From NCBI RefSeq assembly GCF_026340095.1, contig NZ_JAPEPO010000001.1:992001-1056000 (forward strand): a stretch of DNA of 64,000 nucleotides, written 5' to 3'. The stretch's first letter is position 1, and every line of letters begins with the position of its first letter. The notes under the pieces are model-generated. The model made no database searches, was not told the origin of the DNA, and worked only from the letters and a program-made list of their open reading frames with translations. This document shows positions 35,755 to 44,598 of this stretch, piece by piece. The stretch is from Streptomyces sp. NBC_01446 (lineage in GTDB: Bacteria; Actinomycetota; Actinomycetes; Streptomycetales; Streptomycetaceae). Both the position numbers and the translations under genes were made by a program.

Positions 35755-35801
35755 GCCCGCCTTCCCGCCCCGCGGTCCCAGTACGCGAAGAAAGGCACCC
35801 A

Positions 35802-37061
35802 ATGCCCCCTCGACACCACCAGAAACTGCACTTCGGCCCTGCCCGCTCCGAGCTCCACGTCGGCGTGGACATCGACCGGATGCGCCGCGAGCGCGCAGAC
35901 CGGATGCGCGCGCTCATGCGCGCGAAGGGTGTGCCCACGCTTCTGCTGGCCGGCGCCGACAACGTCCGCTACCTCACGGGATTCCACTGGGGTGAATTCC
36001 AGCTGCAGACCGGATACGCCCTGTTCTTCGCCGAGGGCGACCCGGTCGTGTTCTCCCCCGCGGGCTCCCTGCAGCAGATGCCCGACCAGACGCCGTGGGT
36101 GTCCGAGTGGCGTCCGGCCATCTCCTGGCTGGGCGGCGTGGCCCCTGCTTCGGCGATCACGGAACTGTCCGCCGCTTTCGCCGCGCAGATCCGTGACGAG
36201 CTCGCCGAGCGGTCCCTCACGGGCGAGCAGCTCGCCGTGAGCGAGATCGACGAGGCGGGGATGCGTGCTCTCCACGCCGCAGGCATCGACACGGTCCCCG
36301 GCCTGCCACTGCTGCTCGAGTGCGGGACCGTCAAAACGGCCGACGAGATCGCCTGTATCTCCATGGCCGCCAGCCTGGCGACCGCCGGCTACGAGACGGT
36401 CCGTGCGAACCTGCGCCCCGGCGTCCGCCAGGCGCAGCTCGCGACCGCAGCCCGGCGCGCCATCGAGGACGCGGGCGCCGAGGCCGGCGCGGCCCGCCTG
36501 CTGTCGGGCCCGCTGTCCTTCCCGCGGGGGATCAGCGGCGGCGACCGCATCGTCGAATACGGCGACCTCGCCTACCTGTTGACCTGCGGGACGTCCTACA
36601 TGGGCTACACCGCGTGTCTGTACCGCCAGTTCATTGTCGGCCGCGCGCCGACCGCGATGGAGAGCTCGTCGTACACGAAGCTCACCGACCGCCTCGACCA
36701 CGCGATCTCCCTGATGCGTCCCGGCGCGAGCACCGCGGACGTCGCGGCCGTGCTCGCCCCCGCCGAGGAGCTGGGCTTCGGGTCGGAGACCGAGTGCTTC
36801 AGCCTTGAGCTCGGACACGGGGTCGGCCTGGTCAACGCCGGTTCGCGCGCCATCCACTACAACCCGCCGGTGATCACCCGTGAGTGGTCCTTCGACCACC
36901 CCGAGGAGATCAAGGAAGGCATGGTCATCGCGATCGAGGGCATCGAAGGGCAGCACCGCGTGGGCGGCGTCCGGCTCGAGAACCTCGTCGTGATCACCGC
37001 CAACGGCGCCGAGCTGCTCGACCACTACCAGCGCGACGAGATGATCCAGACCGCCGCCTGA
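35802..37061 (+). CDS. M24/creatinase-fold hydrolase with altered metal site
   Basis: A 419-residue protein with the pita-bread fold. The N-terminal domain reads LRYL-like (NVRYLTGFHWGEFQLQTGYALFF); the C-terminal domain has ELGHGVGLVN and the Glu-containing GMVIAIEGIEG and GGVRLENLVVIT. The two Asp ligands of metallo-aminopeptidases, expected in D-x-G-x-x-x-x-GY-x-x-D, are replaced (LLTCGTSYMGYTACLYR, around residues 260-271). A metal-dependent Xaa-Pro peptidase is therefore unlikely. A metal-free creatinase-like C-N hydrolase or another hydrolase role fits better. It sits between the OYE and E1 genes of the same gene run. Confidence 0.8.
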   Translation: MPPRHHQKLHFGPARSELHVGVDIDRMRRERADRMRALMRAKGVPTLLLAGADNVRYLTGFHWGEFQLQTGYALFFAEGDPVVFSPAGSLQQMPDQTPWVSEWRPAISWLGGVAPASAITELSAAFAAQIRDELAERSLTGEQLAVSEIDEAGMRALHAAGIDTVPGLPLLLECGTVKTADEIACISMAASLATAGYETVRANLRPGVRQAQLATAARRAIEDAGAEAGAARLLSGPLSFPRGISGGDRIVEYGDLAYLLTCGTSYMGYTACLYRQFIVGRAPTAMESSSYTKLTDRLDHAISLMRPGASTADVAAVLAPAEELGFGSETECFSLELGHGVGLVNAGSRAIHYNPPVITREWSFDHPEEIKEGMVIAIEGIEGQHRVGGVRLENLVVITANGAELLDHYQRDEMIQTAA

Positions 37062-37142
37062 CACCGGCGCTTCTTCCATCCCGCACCCCACACCACTTCC
37101 ACGAGGACGACGCGCACGCCGGCGTGCGCTGAAGGGACGACC

Positions 37143-39326
37143 ATGCCGAAGCATCGGCAACTGGACACGCAGACCCCGTGGGTCGAGCTGAGTACCACCC
37201 CCGCGGACTGGAAGCGTGCCGACCCCGCGCTCCTCGCGGGCGTGCTGGCCCAGCTGCACCTGATCCGCTCCTTCGAGGAGACCGTGCTCGAGCTCGCCGG
37301 CGAGGGGCTCGTCCACGGGCCTGCCCACTCGAGCATCGGCCAGGAGGGCGGAGCGGTCGGCTCGATCATCGGCCTGCGCTCGACGGACGCCGTCAACGGG
37401 TCCCACCGCGGGCACCACCAGTTCCTCGCGAAGGCGCTGACCCACGTGGGCGGTGTCCGCTCCGACCTCACCACCCTCGTCACGCCCGAGATCCGTGACG
37501 TCCTGCAGAAGACACTCGCCGAGATCCTCGGTCTCGCGCAGGGGTACTGCCGTGGGCGCGGTGGGTCGATGCACCTGCAGTGGTTCGAGGCAGGGGCGCT
37601 CGGCACCAACGCGATCGTGGGCGGCGGCGCCCCAATGGCCACCGGCAACGCGTGGGCGCAGAAGCATGCGGGAACCACCGACCTGACGATCAACTACTTC
37701 GGCGACGGAGCCGGCCAGATTGGCTCCGTGCTCGAGAGCATGAACCTCGCGGCCGTGTGGAAACTCCCCACCGGGTTCTTCATCGAGAACAATCTCTACG
37801 GCGTCTCCACGCACGTCTCCGAGATCACCGCCGACCCCCGCCTGTCGGTGCGCGGCCAAGGGTTCGGCGTGCCGGGCTGGCGCGTCGACGGCATGGACCC
37901 CCTCGCCGTGCACCTCGCGACGACCGAGGCCGCCGAACGGATGCGTGCAGGCGAGGGCCCGGCTGTCATCGAGGCCCAGGTGTACCGCTTCCTCCACCAG
38001 AACGGGCCCTATCCCGGCAGCGCCTTCGGCTACCGCACCAAGGAAGAGGAGGCGGCGTGGCGCGAGCGCGACCCGCTGCTGCGCGTCGCCACGGAGATGC
38101 AAGGCCTGGGCCTAGTGAGCCAGGCCCAGGTCGACTCGGTGCGCGATCAGGCACGGCAGGCGATGCGCGAAGTCACCGCACAGCTGCTCGAGGCCGACCC
38201 CGATGCCGACGGCAAGCGGCGCATCCGCCCCGAGCTGTGGCCCGAGCCGGGGTTCGTCGACGTGGGTCTGCGTGGTGACACCAGCGAGCTGGACGGCGCG
38301 CGCACGCTCGACCCGGCGACCACTCCGGTCGTCGGCAAGCGCGGCAAGTTCATCGACGCCGTCTCGGCCGTGATGGGCCGCCGCATGGAGCAGGACGACC
38401 GGATCGTCGTCATGGGCGAGGACGTGCACCGCCTCGGTGGTGGCACCAACGGAGCCACCAAAGGCCTGGCCGAGCGCTTCCCCGAGCGCGTCCTCCCCAC
38501 CCCGATCAGCGAGAACGCCTTCGTCGGACTCGGGGGCGGCCTTGCCCTCGACGGTCGTTTCCGTCCCGTGGTCGAGTTCATGTACCCCGACTTCATGTGG
38601 GTCGCCGCCGACCAGGTTTTCAACCAGATCGGCAAGGCCCGCCACATGTTCGGCGGCGTCAACCCCGTGCCGCTCGTGCTGCGCACCAAGGTCGCGATGG
38701 GCTCCGGGTACGGCTCCCAGCACCTCATGGACCCCGCAGGCGTCTTCGCGACCAGCCCCGGCTGGCGGATCGTCGCACCGTCGACGGCCGCCGACTACGT
38801 CGGCCTGATGAACGCCGCACTAGCTCTGGAGGACCCGGTGCTCGTGATCGAGCACGTCGACCTGTACGCCCGGGCCGACGAGATCCCCGAAAACCTTGAC
38901 TACCAACTGCCGTTCGGCAAGGCCGCACTGCGGCACGAGGGCTCCGACGTCACGATCATCAGCTACCTATCGATGGTCCACCACGTCCTGGAGTCGGTCG
39001 AGGAGACCGGTCTCGACGCCGACGTTGTCGACCTGCGCTGGCTCGACCGCGCCTCAGTCGACTGGGAGACCATCGAGACGTCGGTGCGGAAGACCAACGC
39101 CGTGCTGATCGTCGAGCAAGGTGCCAAGGGCACCTCGTACGGCGGGTGGCTCGCCGACGAACTCCACCGCCGCCTGTTCGACTGGCTCGACCAGCCCGTC
39201 CAGCGGGTCACCGGCTCGGAGGCCAGCCCCAGCATCTCCAAGGTGCTCGAGCGCGCCGCCATAGCCCGCACCGAAGAGGTCGTCGCGGGAATCGGGCAGG
39301 TCCGCGCCGGGATGGGGGGTGCCTGA
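37143..39326 (+). CDS. 2-oxoacid dehydrogenase E1, fused alpha and beta subunits
   Basis: A 727-residue fusion. The alpha-like half (LIRSFEETVLELAGEGLVHG, GHHQFLAKAL, GRGGSMHL) carries the TPP motif starting GDGAGQIGS and ending IENN around residues 187-216. The beta-like half begins near 400 (RGKFIDAVSAVMGRRMEQDDRIVVMGEDVHRLGG) and continues with VEFMYPDFMWVAADQ and the C-terminal transketolase domain. It decarboxylates a 2-oxoacid or an acyloin (acetoin-dehydrogenase-like) and passes the acyl group to the E2 encoded next, with a one-base overlap. No E3 gene lies in the cluster. Confidence 0.88.
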   Translation: MPKHRQLDTQTPWVELSTTPADWKRADPALLAGVLAQLHLIRSFEETVLELAGEGLVHGPAHSSIGQEGGAVGSIIGLRSTDAVNGSHRGHHQFLAKALTHVGGVRSDLTTLVTPEIRDVLQKTLAEILGLAQGYCRGRGGSMHLQWFEAGALGTNAIVGGGAPMATGNAWAQKHAGTTDLTINYFGDGAGQIGSVLESMNLAAVWKLPTGFFIENNLYGVSTHVSEITADPRLSVRGQGFGVPGWRVDGMDPLAVHLATTEAAERMRAGEGPAVIEAQVYRFLHQNGPYPGSAFGYRTKEEEAAWRERDPLLRVATEMQGLGLVSQAQVDSVRDQARQAMREVTAQLLEADPDADGKRRIRPELWPEPGFVDVGLRGDTSELDGARTLDPATTPVVGKRGKFIDAVSAVMGRRMEQDDRIVVMGEDVHRLGGGTNGATKGLAERFPERVLPTPISENAFVGLGGGLALDGRFRPVVEFMYPDFMWVAADQVFNQIGKARHMFGGVNPVPLVLRTKVAMGSGYGSQHLMDPAGVFATSPGWRIVAPSTAADYVGLMNAALALEDPVLVIEHVDLYARADEIPENLDYQLPFGKAALRHEGSDVTIISYLSMVHHVLESVEETGLDADVVDLRWLDRASVDWETIETSVRKTNAVLIVEQGAKGTSYGGWLADELHRRLFDWLDQPVQRVTGSEASPSISKVLERAAIARTEEVVAGIGQVRAGMGGA

Positions 39327-40636
39327 TGGCCACTATCGTGCGCATGCCCGAGGTGCTCGCCGACACCACCGAGGCCGCGATCACCACCTGGCTGGTCGCA
39401 CTCGGCCAGGAGATCGCCATCGGCACAACCCTCGCCGAGATCGAGACCGACAAAGCGGTCGTCGAGTACGCCTCCGAGGTCGAGGGGACCGTACTGCACC
39501 TCTTCGCCGACGAGGGCGCCACCGTCACGGTCGGAGACCCGATCGTCGCGGTCGGCGCGCCGGGCGAGGCCGTGGAGGGGGTGCCCGGCGGGGCGACACC
39601 GGCCACCTCCTCCCCCGCAGCCACTGCCCCTGCCGCCCCCTCGACCGAGGCCTTGAGCGCCGTGCCCCAGTCCTGCTCCGCCGCCCGTGGGCCGGCCGAG
39701 CCCTCTGGCCGACGCTTCACCAGCCCGCTCGTGCGCAGGCTGGCGAAGGAGCACGACATCGACCTCGCCACGGTCACGGGGACGGGGCCGAACGGCCGTA
39801 TCGTGCGCCGTGACATCGAGGGCGCGGTCCGCGAGGGACGCGATGTTCCCATGTCCCCGGCGGCGTCCGGCACCGAGCCTGCAGCGACTGCGTCGCCCGT
39901 CCCGGCACCGGCACCCGCCGCACCTGCGGCGCCGGCCTCTGGCGCCTCCGCCCCGGACGGCGTGGAGGAGGTCCCGCTGACCTCCATGCGGCGCGCGATC
40001 GCCCGCCGTCTCACTGAGAGCAAGACCTCGGTGCCGCACTTCTACCTCGTCGCGGACGCACGGGTCGACGAGCTGCTTGCCCTGCGCAAGCAGGTCAACG
40101 CGGTCGCCGACGTCAAGGTGTCGGTCAACGACTTCGTACTCAAGGCCGTCGCGGGAGTCCTGCGTGCGATCCCGGAGGCGAACGCCACCTGGGGCGAGAC
40201 CGTCCTGTACCGCCACCTCACGGTCGACGTCGCGGTGGCCGTCGCGATCGAGGGCGGGCTCGTCACCCCCGTCGTACGCAACGTGGACCGGCTGGCCGTC
40301 AGCGAGATAGCGCTCACCGTGCGGGACCTCGCCGAGCGCGCCCGGGCCGGGCGCCTCAGGCAGCACGAGCTCGAGGGCTGCTCCTTCTCCGTGTCGAACC
40401 TCGGCATGTACGGAAGCCAGGAGTTCTCCGCGATCATCAACCCGCCGCAGGTGGGGATCCTAGCGGTCGGCGCGGTCCGACAAGTGCCCGTCGTGGACGA
40501 CGGAGAGCTGGCCGTGGGCACGGTGATGACAGTGACGCTCTCGGCCGACCACCGCGTGATCGACGGCGCGCTCGCCGCACAGTGGCTCACGGCGTTCGTC
40601 GAGCGGATCGAAAACCCGATGCTGCTGCTGGTCTGA
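39326..40636 (+). CDS. 2-oxoacid dehydrogenase E2 (dihydrolipoyl acyltransferase)
   Basis: A 436-residue protein. The lipoyl domain has Lys43 in EIETDKAVVEY; an Ala/Pro-rich linker follows; the E3-binding domain is FTSPLVRRLAKEHDIDLATVTGTGPNGRIVRRDIE; after a second linker the catalytic domain ends with DHRVIDGALAAQWL (His and Asp of the acyltransferase site near residue 408). It transfers the acyl group from E1 to CoA. Similarity does not decide between pyruvate, branched-chain and acetoin complexes. It probably borrows the cell's general lipoamide dehydrogenase. Confidence 0.9.
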   Translation: MATIVRMPEVLADTTEAAITTWLVALGQEIAIGTTLAEIETDKAVVEYASEVEGTVLHLFADEGATVTVGDPIVAVGAPGEAVEGVPGGATPATSSPAATAPAAPSTEALSAVPQSCSAARGPAEPSGRRFTSPLVRRLAKEHDIDLATVTGTGPNGRIVRRDIEGAVREGRDVPMSPAASGTEPAATASPVPAPAPAAPAAPASGASAPDGVEEVPLTSMRRAIARRLTESKTSVPHFYLVADARVDELLALRKQVNAVADVKVSVNDFVLKAVAGVLRAIPEANATWGETVLYRHLTVDVAVAVAIEGGLVTPVVRNVDRLAVSEIALTVRDLAERARAGRLRQHELEGCSFSVSNLGMYGSQEFSAIINPPQVGILAVGAVRQVPVVDDGELAVGTVMTVTLSADHRVIDGALAAQWLTAFVERIENPMLLLV

Positions 40637-40647
40637 GAGGCCCGAAC

Positions 40648-40937
40648 ATGACTGAGCTCGACGGTCGGGACGCAGGGATGCGCCCAGCAGGTGCGACCCG
40701 CGCAGACCCCCGCCGGAGGAGCAGTACGGCGCGGCGTTCGAGGCTCCCCACGGCGTGCTCGACTCCGACGCGACGTCCGTCGTCGTCGGGGGCGGCCTCG
40801 AGTACAGCAAGGGCCGTTGGGAGACCCTGCCCATCATCGCCAAGCAGTTGACCTGGGACAGCACAAACGCAGGCAGCGCCGGCCGCGACAAGCGAGGAAC
40901 CGCGGTCGCTGTGTGGCTGACAGACAAGGTCGAGTAG
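40648..40937 (+). pseudogene. Small relic between E2 and SDR4
   Basis: An ATG at 40648 opens a short frame (MTELDGRDAGMRPAGATRA). A different frame then gives protein-like sequence to a TAG at 40937: EEQYGAAFEAPHGVLDSDAT, VVVGGGLEYSKGRWETLPII, AKQLTWDSTNAGSAGRDKRG, TAVAVWLTDKVE. A single-base shift near 40705 would join them. I do not recognise the family. It is either a frameshifted small gene or the tail of a deleted one. Confidence 0.4.
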
Positions 40938-41050
40938 CTCTGCTGCAACCACGCCTACACCGACACGGTGGTGACCGATGCCCTCCGGCCGCACCGGCCC
41001 GAGCGACATGACACCCAGACCAGACCAGCTCAGACAAGGGAGTTTGAACC

Positions 41051-41980
41051 ATGCCCAGCACGGGAGTCCTCCAGGGCAAGCACGTCCTCATAACCGGCGC
41101 AGGCCGCGGTCTCGGCGAGGCGTACGCGCGTGCGGCCGTCACCGAGGGGGCGCGCGTCGTCGTCTCGGACATCAACGCGGAGCCTGTCGAGGCGGTCGCC
41201 GCGTCGATCAACGAGGCGGGCGGCGAAGCGCTCGCGGTCGTCTCCGACGTCACCGACTGGGACAGCTGCGAGAAGCTCGTCGCAGCAGCTGTGGAGCGCT
41301 TTGGCAAGCTCGACGGCCTGGTGAACAACGCCGGTTACCTGAATCCTGCGGTCGCGGGCACCGAAACCGAGGCCGATATTCGCCGGCACATCGACATCGG
41401 CGTCTACGGGACCTACTTCATGTCGGTTCATGGGCTCGCCGCGATGCAGGGCAGCGGGTCCATCGTCAACGTAACCTCGGGCGCGCAGGTCGGTCTGCGG
41501 ATGATGAGCGCGTACGCGGCGGCCAAGGGTGCGGTCGCCTCGCTCACGTACGCCTGGGCAAACGAGTTCGACGAGTTCGGCGGCCAGGGCGGGGACATCC
41601 GGGTCAATGCCATGGCCCCGCATGCCTCCACGCCCATGATGGACGCTGGTACGGCCGCTTACACGAAGTACTTCGGCGGGCAGGCGGTCGCGCCGCCGCC
41701 CGCGACGAACGCGCCCGTCGTTCTCTACTTGCTGTCCGACCTGAGCAAGGGTGTCAACGGTCAGGTCGTACGCCTCGCGAACGGGCGCGAGCTGCACCTG
41801 ATGACCCATCCCCAGGTCCTGGACCGGCCGCTGACGCGCGACTCGTGGACCGTGCAGGACGTCGAGCGGGCCTTCGACGACATGTTCCGCGACCGCCTTC
41901 AGCCGTACGGCACCCTGACCAACACCGACGCGCGGCTTGTCGAGCCCGGAGTCGTCGTGTTCGACCCTGCAACCGCGTGA
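41051..41980 (+). CDS. SDR-family oxidoreductase 4 (long form)
   Basis: A 309-residue SDR of the same long class as the one at 18243. TGAGRGLG, NNAGYLNP, the Ser in NVTSGAQ and YAAAK are present; IRVNAMAPHASTPMM and the extension SWTVQDVERAFDDMFRDRLQPYG follow. D in VSDINAE suggests NAD. It starts at ATG 41051 after AAGGGAG. It probably oxidises a hydroxy intermediate made by the upstream enzymes. Confidence 0.86.
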   Translation: MPSTGVLQGKHVLITGAGRGLGEAYARAAVTEGARVVVSDINAEPVEAVAASINEAGGEALAVVSDVTDWDSCEKLVAAAVERFGKLDGLVNNAGYLNPAVAGTETEADIRRHIDIGVYGTYFMSVHGLAAMQGSGSIVNVTSGAQVGLRMMSAYAAAKGAVASLTYAWANEFDEFGGQGGDIRVNAMAPHASTPMMDAGTAAYTKYFGGQAVAPPPATNAPVVLYLLSDLSKGVNGQVVRLANGRELHLMTHPQVLDRPLTRDSWTVQDVERAFDDMFRDRLQPYGTLTNTDARLVEPGVVVFDPATA

Positions 41981-42069
41981 TCGGACCACAAGGACCCGCG
42001 TCCGCGACAGCAAGTGGGAGCAATGCGCCGACCGTACGTGTCTCCCGCAGCAAAGGAGAAGTGAGACCA

Positions 42070-43026
42070 ATGAAGTCATGGCGATTCCACGGAACCGGCC
42101 AGCCGCTGACCCTGGAAGAGGTACCGGACCCGCACGCGGGGCCGGGCGAGGTCGTCGTCGACGTCAAGTCCGCCGGCCTGTGCCACTCGGATGTCGGCGC
42201 GCTCGACGACCCACAGTGGATGAAGTCGTTCCCACGCATTCCGATGACGTTCGGGCACGAGAATGCCGGGGTGATCAGCGAGGTCGGCCCCGGAACGGAG
42301 GACTGGAAGGTCGGCGACCGCGTCGGGCTGGCACCCGTGATGCCCGACGGCGACGCCATCGGCTATGGCGCCTGGGACGGCGGCTACGGCCCCAAGATCC
42401 GGGCCACCAAGGCGAACCTGGTACGCCTGCCCGACGAGCTTTCCTTCGAGCTGGGCGCGATGGCGACCGACGCGGGCATCACCTCGTACCACGCCATGGT
42501 CACCGTCGGCGGCCTGAAGAAGGGCATGCGGGTCGGCGTGATCGGCCTGGGTGGGCTCGGCTACATCGGCGCGCGTGTCGCCGTCCTCAAGGGAGCCGAG
42601 GTCTACGCCGCCGACATCTCCCCGTCCTCACGGGAGCTCGCCGCCGAGATCGGGCTGGCGGGCGTCGCCGAGTCGATCATCGAGTTCGCCGACAAGGATC
42701 TGCCGCTGATCGTGGACTACGCGGGCTTCGGAACTACCACCGCTCAAGCGATGGAGACGCTGGGCAAGTCCGGGACGCTCGTGCAAGTCGGCCTCGGCCG
42801 CTTGCAGGCCACGGTGAACACCCAGGCCCTCATCTTCAAGCAGCTGCGTATCTTCGGCTCCCTCTCGGGCACCCAACAGGACCTGGCCGAGCTGTACGAA
42901 CTCATGCGCAGCGGAGCACTCAACCCGCCGATCAACCGGATCGCACCGCACGAAATCCCGGAAGGTCTGGACCGCCTCCGCAAGGGCGGAGTCGTCGGCC
43001 GCATCGTTGCTGCCTACGATTCCTAA
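42070..43026 (+). CDS. Zinc-type (MDR) alcohol dehydrogenase
   Basis: A 318-residue medium-chain dehydrogenase. AGLCHSDVGALDDPQW and MTFGHENAGVISEVGPG give the catalytic zinc Cys, His and Glu; VGVIGLGGLGYIGARVAVLKGAEVYAAD is the Rossmann motif with Asp for NAD. The usual four-Cys structural-zinc loop is missing and the region is short (GLAPVMPDGDAIGYGAWDGGYG), as in some compact bacterial members. It oxidises an alcohol or reduces an aldehyde or ketone of the pathway. It is the last gene of the run; its TAA lies inside a 10-bp repeat that borders the IS110 element. Confidence 0.85.
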   Translation: MKSWRFHGTGQPLTLEEVPDPHAGPGEVVVDVKSAGLCHSDVGALDDPQWMKSFPRIPMTFGHENAGVISEVGPGTEDWKVGDRVGLAPVMPDGDAIGYGAWDGGYGPKIRATKANLVRLPDELSFELGAMATDAGITSYHAMVTVGGLKKGMRVGVIGLGGLGYIGARVAVLKGAEVYAADISPSSRELAAEIGLAGVAESIIEFADKDLPLIVDYAGFGTTTAQAMETLGKSGTLVQVGLGRLQATVNTQALIFKQLRIFGSLSGTQQDLAELYELMRSGALNPPINRIAPHEIPEGLDRLRKGGVVGRIVAAYDS

Positions 43027-43028
43027 TC

Positions 43029-44301
43029 TCGTTGTCAAGCTGCAGCCGTGACGGGCGGTATCGCCTCGTAGCACCGTCCGTCACGGAGCAAGGCCCACAA
43101 GACGTTCACGCGACGTCTGGCGAGGGCAAGGACGGCCTGGGTGTGTCGCTTGCCTTCGGCACGCTTGCGGTCATAGAAGCGCCTGGATTCGTCACAGCAG
43201 CGAATGCTGACCAACGCGGAGGTATAGAAGACGCGTTGGAGACCACGGCTATACCTCTTGGGCCGGTGCAGATTGCCGCTGATCTTGCCCGAGTCACGAG
43301 GAGCCGGAGCGACACCGGCGAACCCCGCGAGACGGTCAGGTGTGCCGAAGGGCGCCATGTCTCCGCCCGTGGCGACTACGAACTCGGCGCCAAGGAGAGG
43401 ACCGATCCCGGGCATACTCGTGATCACCTCAGCGTGCTTGTGCTCGCGAAACCGGGCCTCGATGAGCTTGTCGACCCCGGCCACCTGCTCATTGAGACGC
43501 TTCACCTCCTTCGCGAGCGTGTCGACGAGTTGGGCCGTCGGCTTCTCGCCGGTCACGCTGGTGTACTGGCTGTCGGCGGCCGCCATGGCGGCCTGGGCGA
43601 GCTGGTCGGCGCCTCTGACTTTGCGGTTACGCAGCCACGTTTCCAGTCGGCGGGTGCCGGCCCTGCGGATGGCGGCTGGGGTCTGATATCCGGTGAGCAG
43701 GACCAGCGGGCCCGAGTTGGTAAGGTCCAAGGCCCGCTCCAGGGCTGGAAAGATGCTGGTGAGGTGGCCTCGCAGCCGGTTGATCACGCGAGTGCGGTCC
43801 TCGATGAGATCGCGCCGACGAACGGTGAGGATCTTGAGTTCGGCGACCAGTTCGTCGCCGGGCCGCAGCGGATGAAGATCCCGTCGAACCCGGGCCTGGT
43901 CGGCAATGATCGCCGCGTCCTTGGCATCGGTCTTGCCTGCACCCCGGTAGCCCTCGGAGGCCCGGTTGACGGCCATGCCGGGGATGTAGAGCGTGTGCTG
44001 GCCGTGGCCGAGCAACAGGTCGATCAGCAGGGCGGCCCCGCCGTCGGCCAGGTCGATTCCCCAGATGGCCTCATCGCTCAGCGCAAGCACGTCGGCCAGC
44101 AGCTGCAGGAGTTCCGGCTCGTCGTTGGCCACCCGTCTCGACAGGAGCCGTTTGCCGGTCTCGTCGATCACTACGCAGTGGTGATGGGCCTTCCCGGCAT
44201 CGATGCCGGCCCAAATCGCTGTCACGCGCGCTCCAACCTCGTTCGTCTACCGCACCACAGACGACCTCGCTGGCGAGTCCCTACTCAGCGATCGGATCGC
44301 A
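43029..44301 (-). mobile_element. IS110-family insertion sequence
   Basis: The transposase gene occupies almost the whole span. The identical 10-mer ATTCCTAATC flanks it at 43019-43028 and 44302-44311; the left copy contains the stop codon of the alcohol dehydrogenase. IS110 elements lack terminal inverted repeats, and none is seen. Non-coding DNA inside the repeats is only about 75 bp on the 5' side and a few bases on the 3' side, so the real ends may extend beyond these repeats. Confidence 0.65.
43035..44225 (-). CDS. IS110-family DEDD transposase
   Basis: A 396-residue recombinase. The RuvC-like N-terminal domain begins AIWAGIDAGKAHHHCVV with the first Asp at residue 9; KTDAKDAAIIADQAR holds the next acidic pair; the C-terminal transposase_20 domain (ITSMPGIGPLLGAEFVVATG, RLAGFAGVAPAPRDSGK) contains the serine-recombinase-like motif. 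IS110 enzymes act with a bridge RNA encoded in a non-coding end. It is complete and probably active. Confidence 0.92.
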   Translation of the reverse strand: MTAIWAGIDAGKAHHHCVVIDETGKRLLSRRVANDEPELLQLLADVLALSDEAIWGIDLADGGAALLIDLLLGHGQHTLYIPGMAVNRASEGYRGAGKTDAKDAAIIADQARVRRDLHPLRPGDELVAELKILTVRRRDLIEDRTRVINRLRGHLTSIFPALERALDLTNSGPLVLLTGYQTPAAIRRAGTRRLETWLRNRKVRGADQLAQAAMAAADSQYTSVTGEKPTAQLVDTLAKEVKRLNEQVAGVDKLIEARFREHKHAEVITSMPGIGPLLGAEFVVATGGDMAPFGTPDRLAGFAGVAPAPRDSGKISGNLHRPKRYSRGLQRVFYTSALVSIRCCDESRRFYDRKRAEGKRHTQAVLALARRRVNVLWALLRDGRCYEAIPPVTAAA

Positions 44302-44527
44302 ATTCCTAATCAGCAGCCGAGTCGTCGCGGGGTGTCGGGCGGCGAATCGTAAGAAGCCACAGACGGCAGACCACTGAAAGCCACACCCGGCACCCCTGGG
44401 TGAGCCAACCCTACGAATGGCTCGCTCATCCCGATCAACAAGGTAGGGATCACTGAGGCCCCGGACGGTCGATCCTCCTCGCCGCCTGCGCGCGCGAACG
44501 GTACCCACAGAGGTGTCTCAGTATGGT

Positions 44528-44556
44528 CGGCCCCCGGCAGAAGCTGCCGGGGGCCG
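44528..44556 (-). terminator. Strong hairpin downstream of the AraC gene
   Basis: A perfect 13-bp stem (CGGCCCCCGGCAG with its complement) is closed by AAG, 43 bp after the araC-type stop on the minus strand. The rest of 44312-44598 holds no gene. Confidence 0.65.
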
Positions 44557-44598
44557 AGCGAGCGGACACACCAACAGTCACACGGCCAACCACTTCCG

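Noticed and set aside
35313..38102. 929-residue minus-strand ORF opposite OYE, M24 and E1
   Set aside because: Codon-bias artefact spanning three real genes; composition is His/Arg/Gly-rich without motifs.
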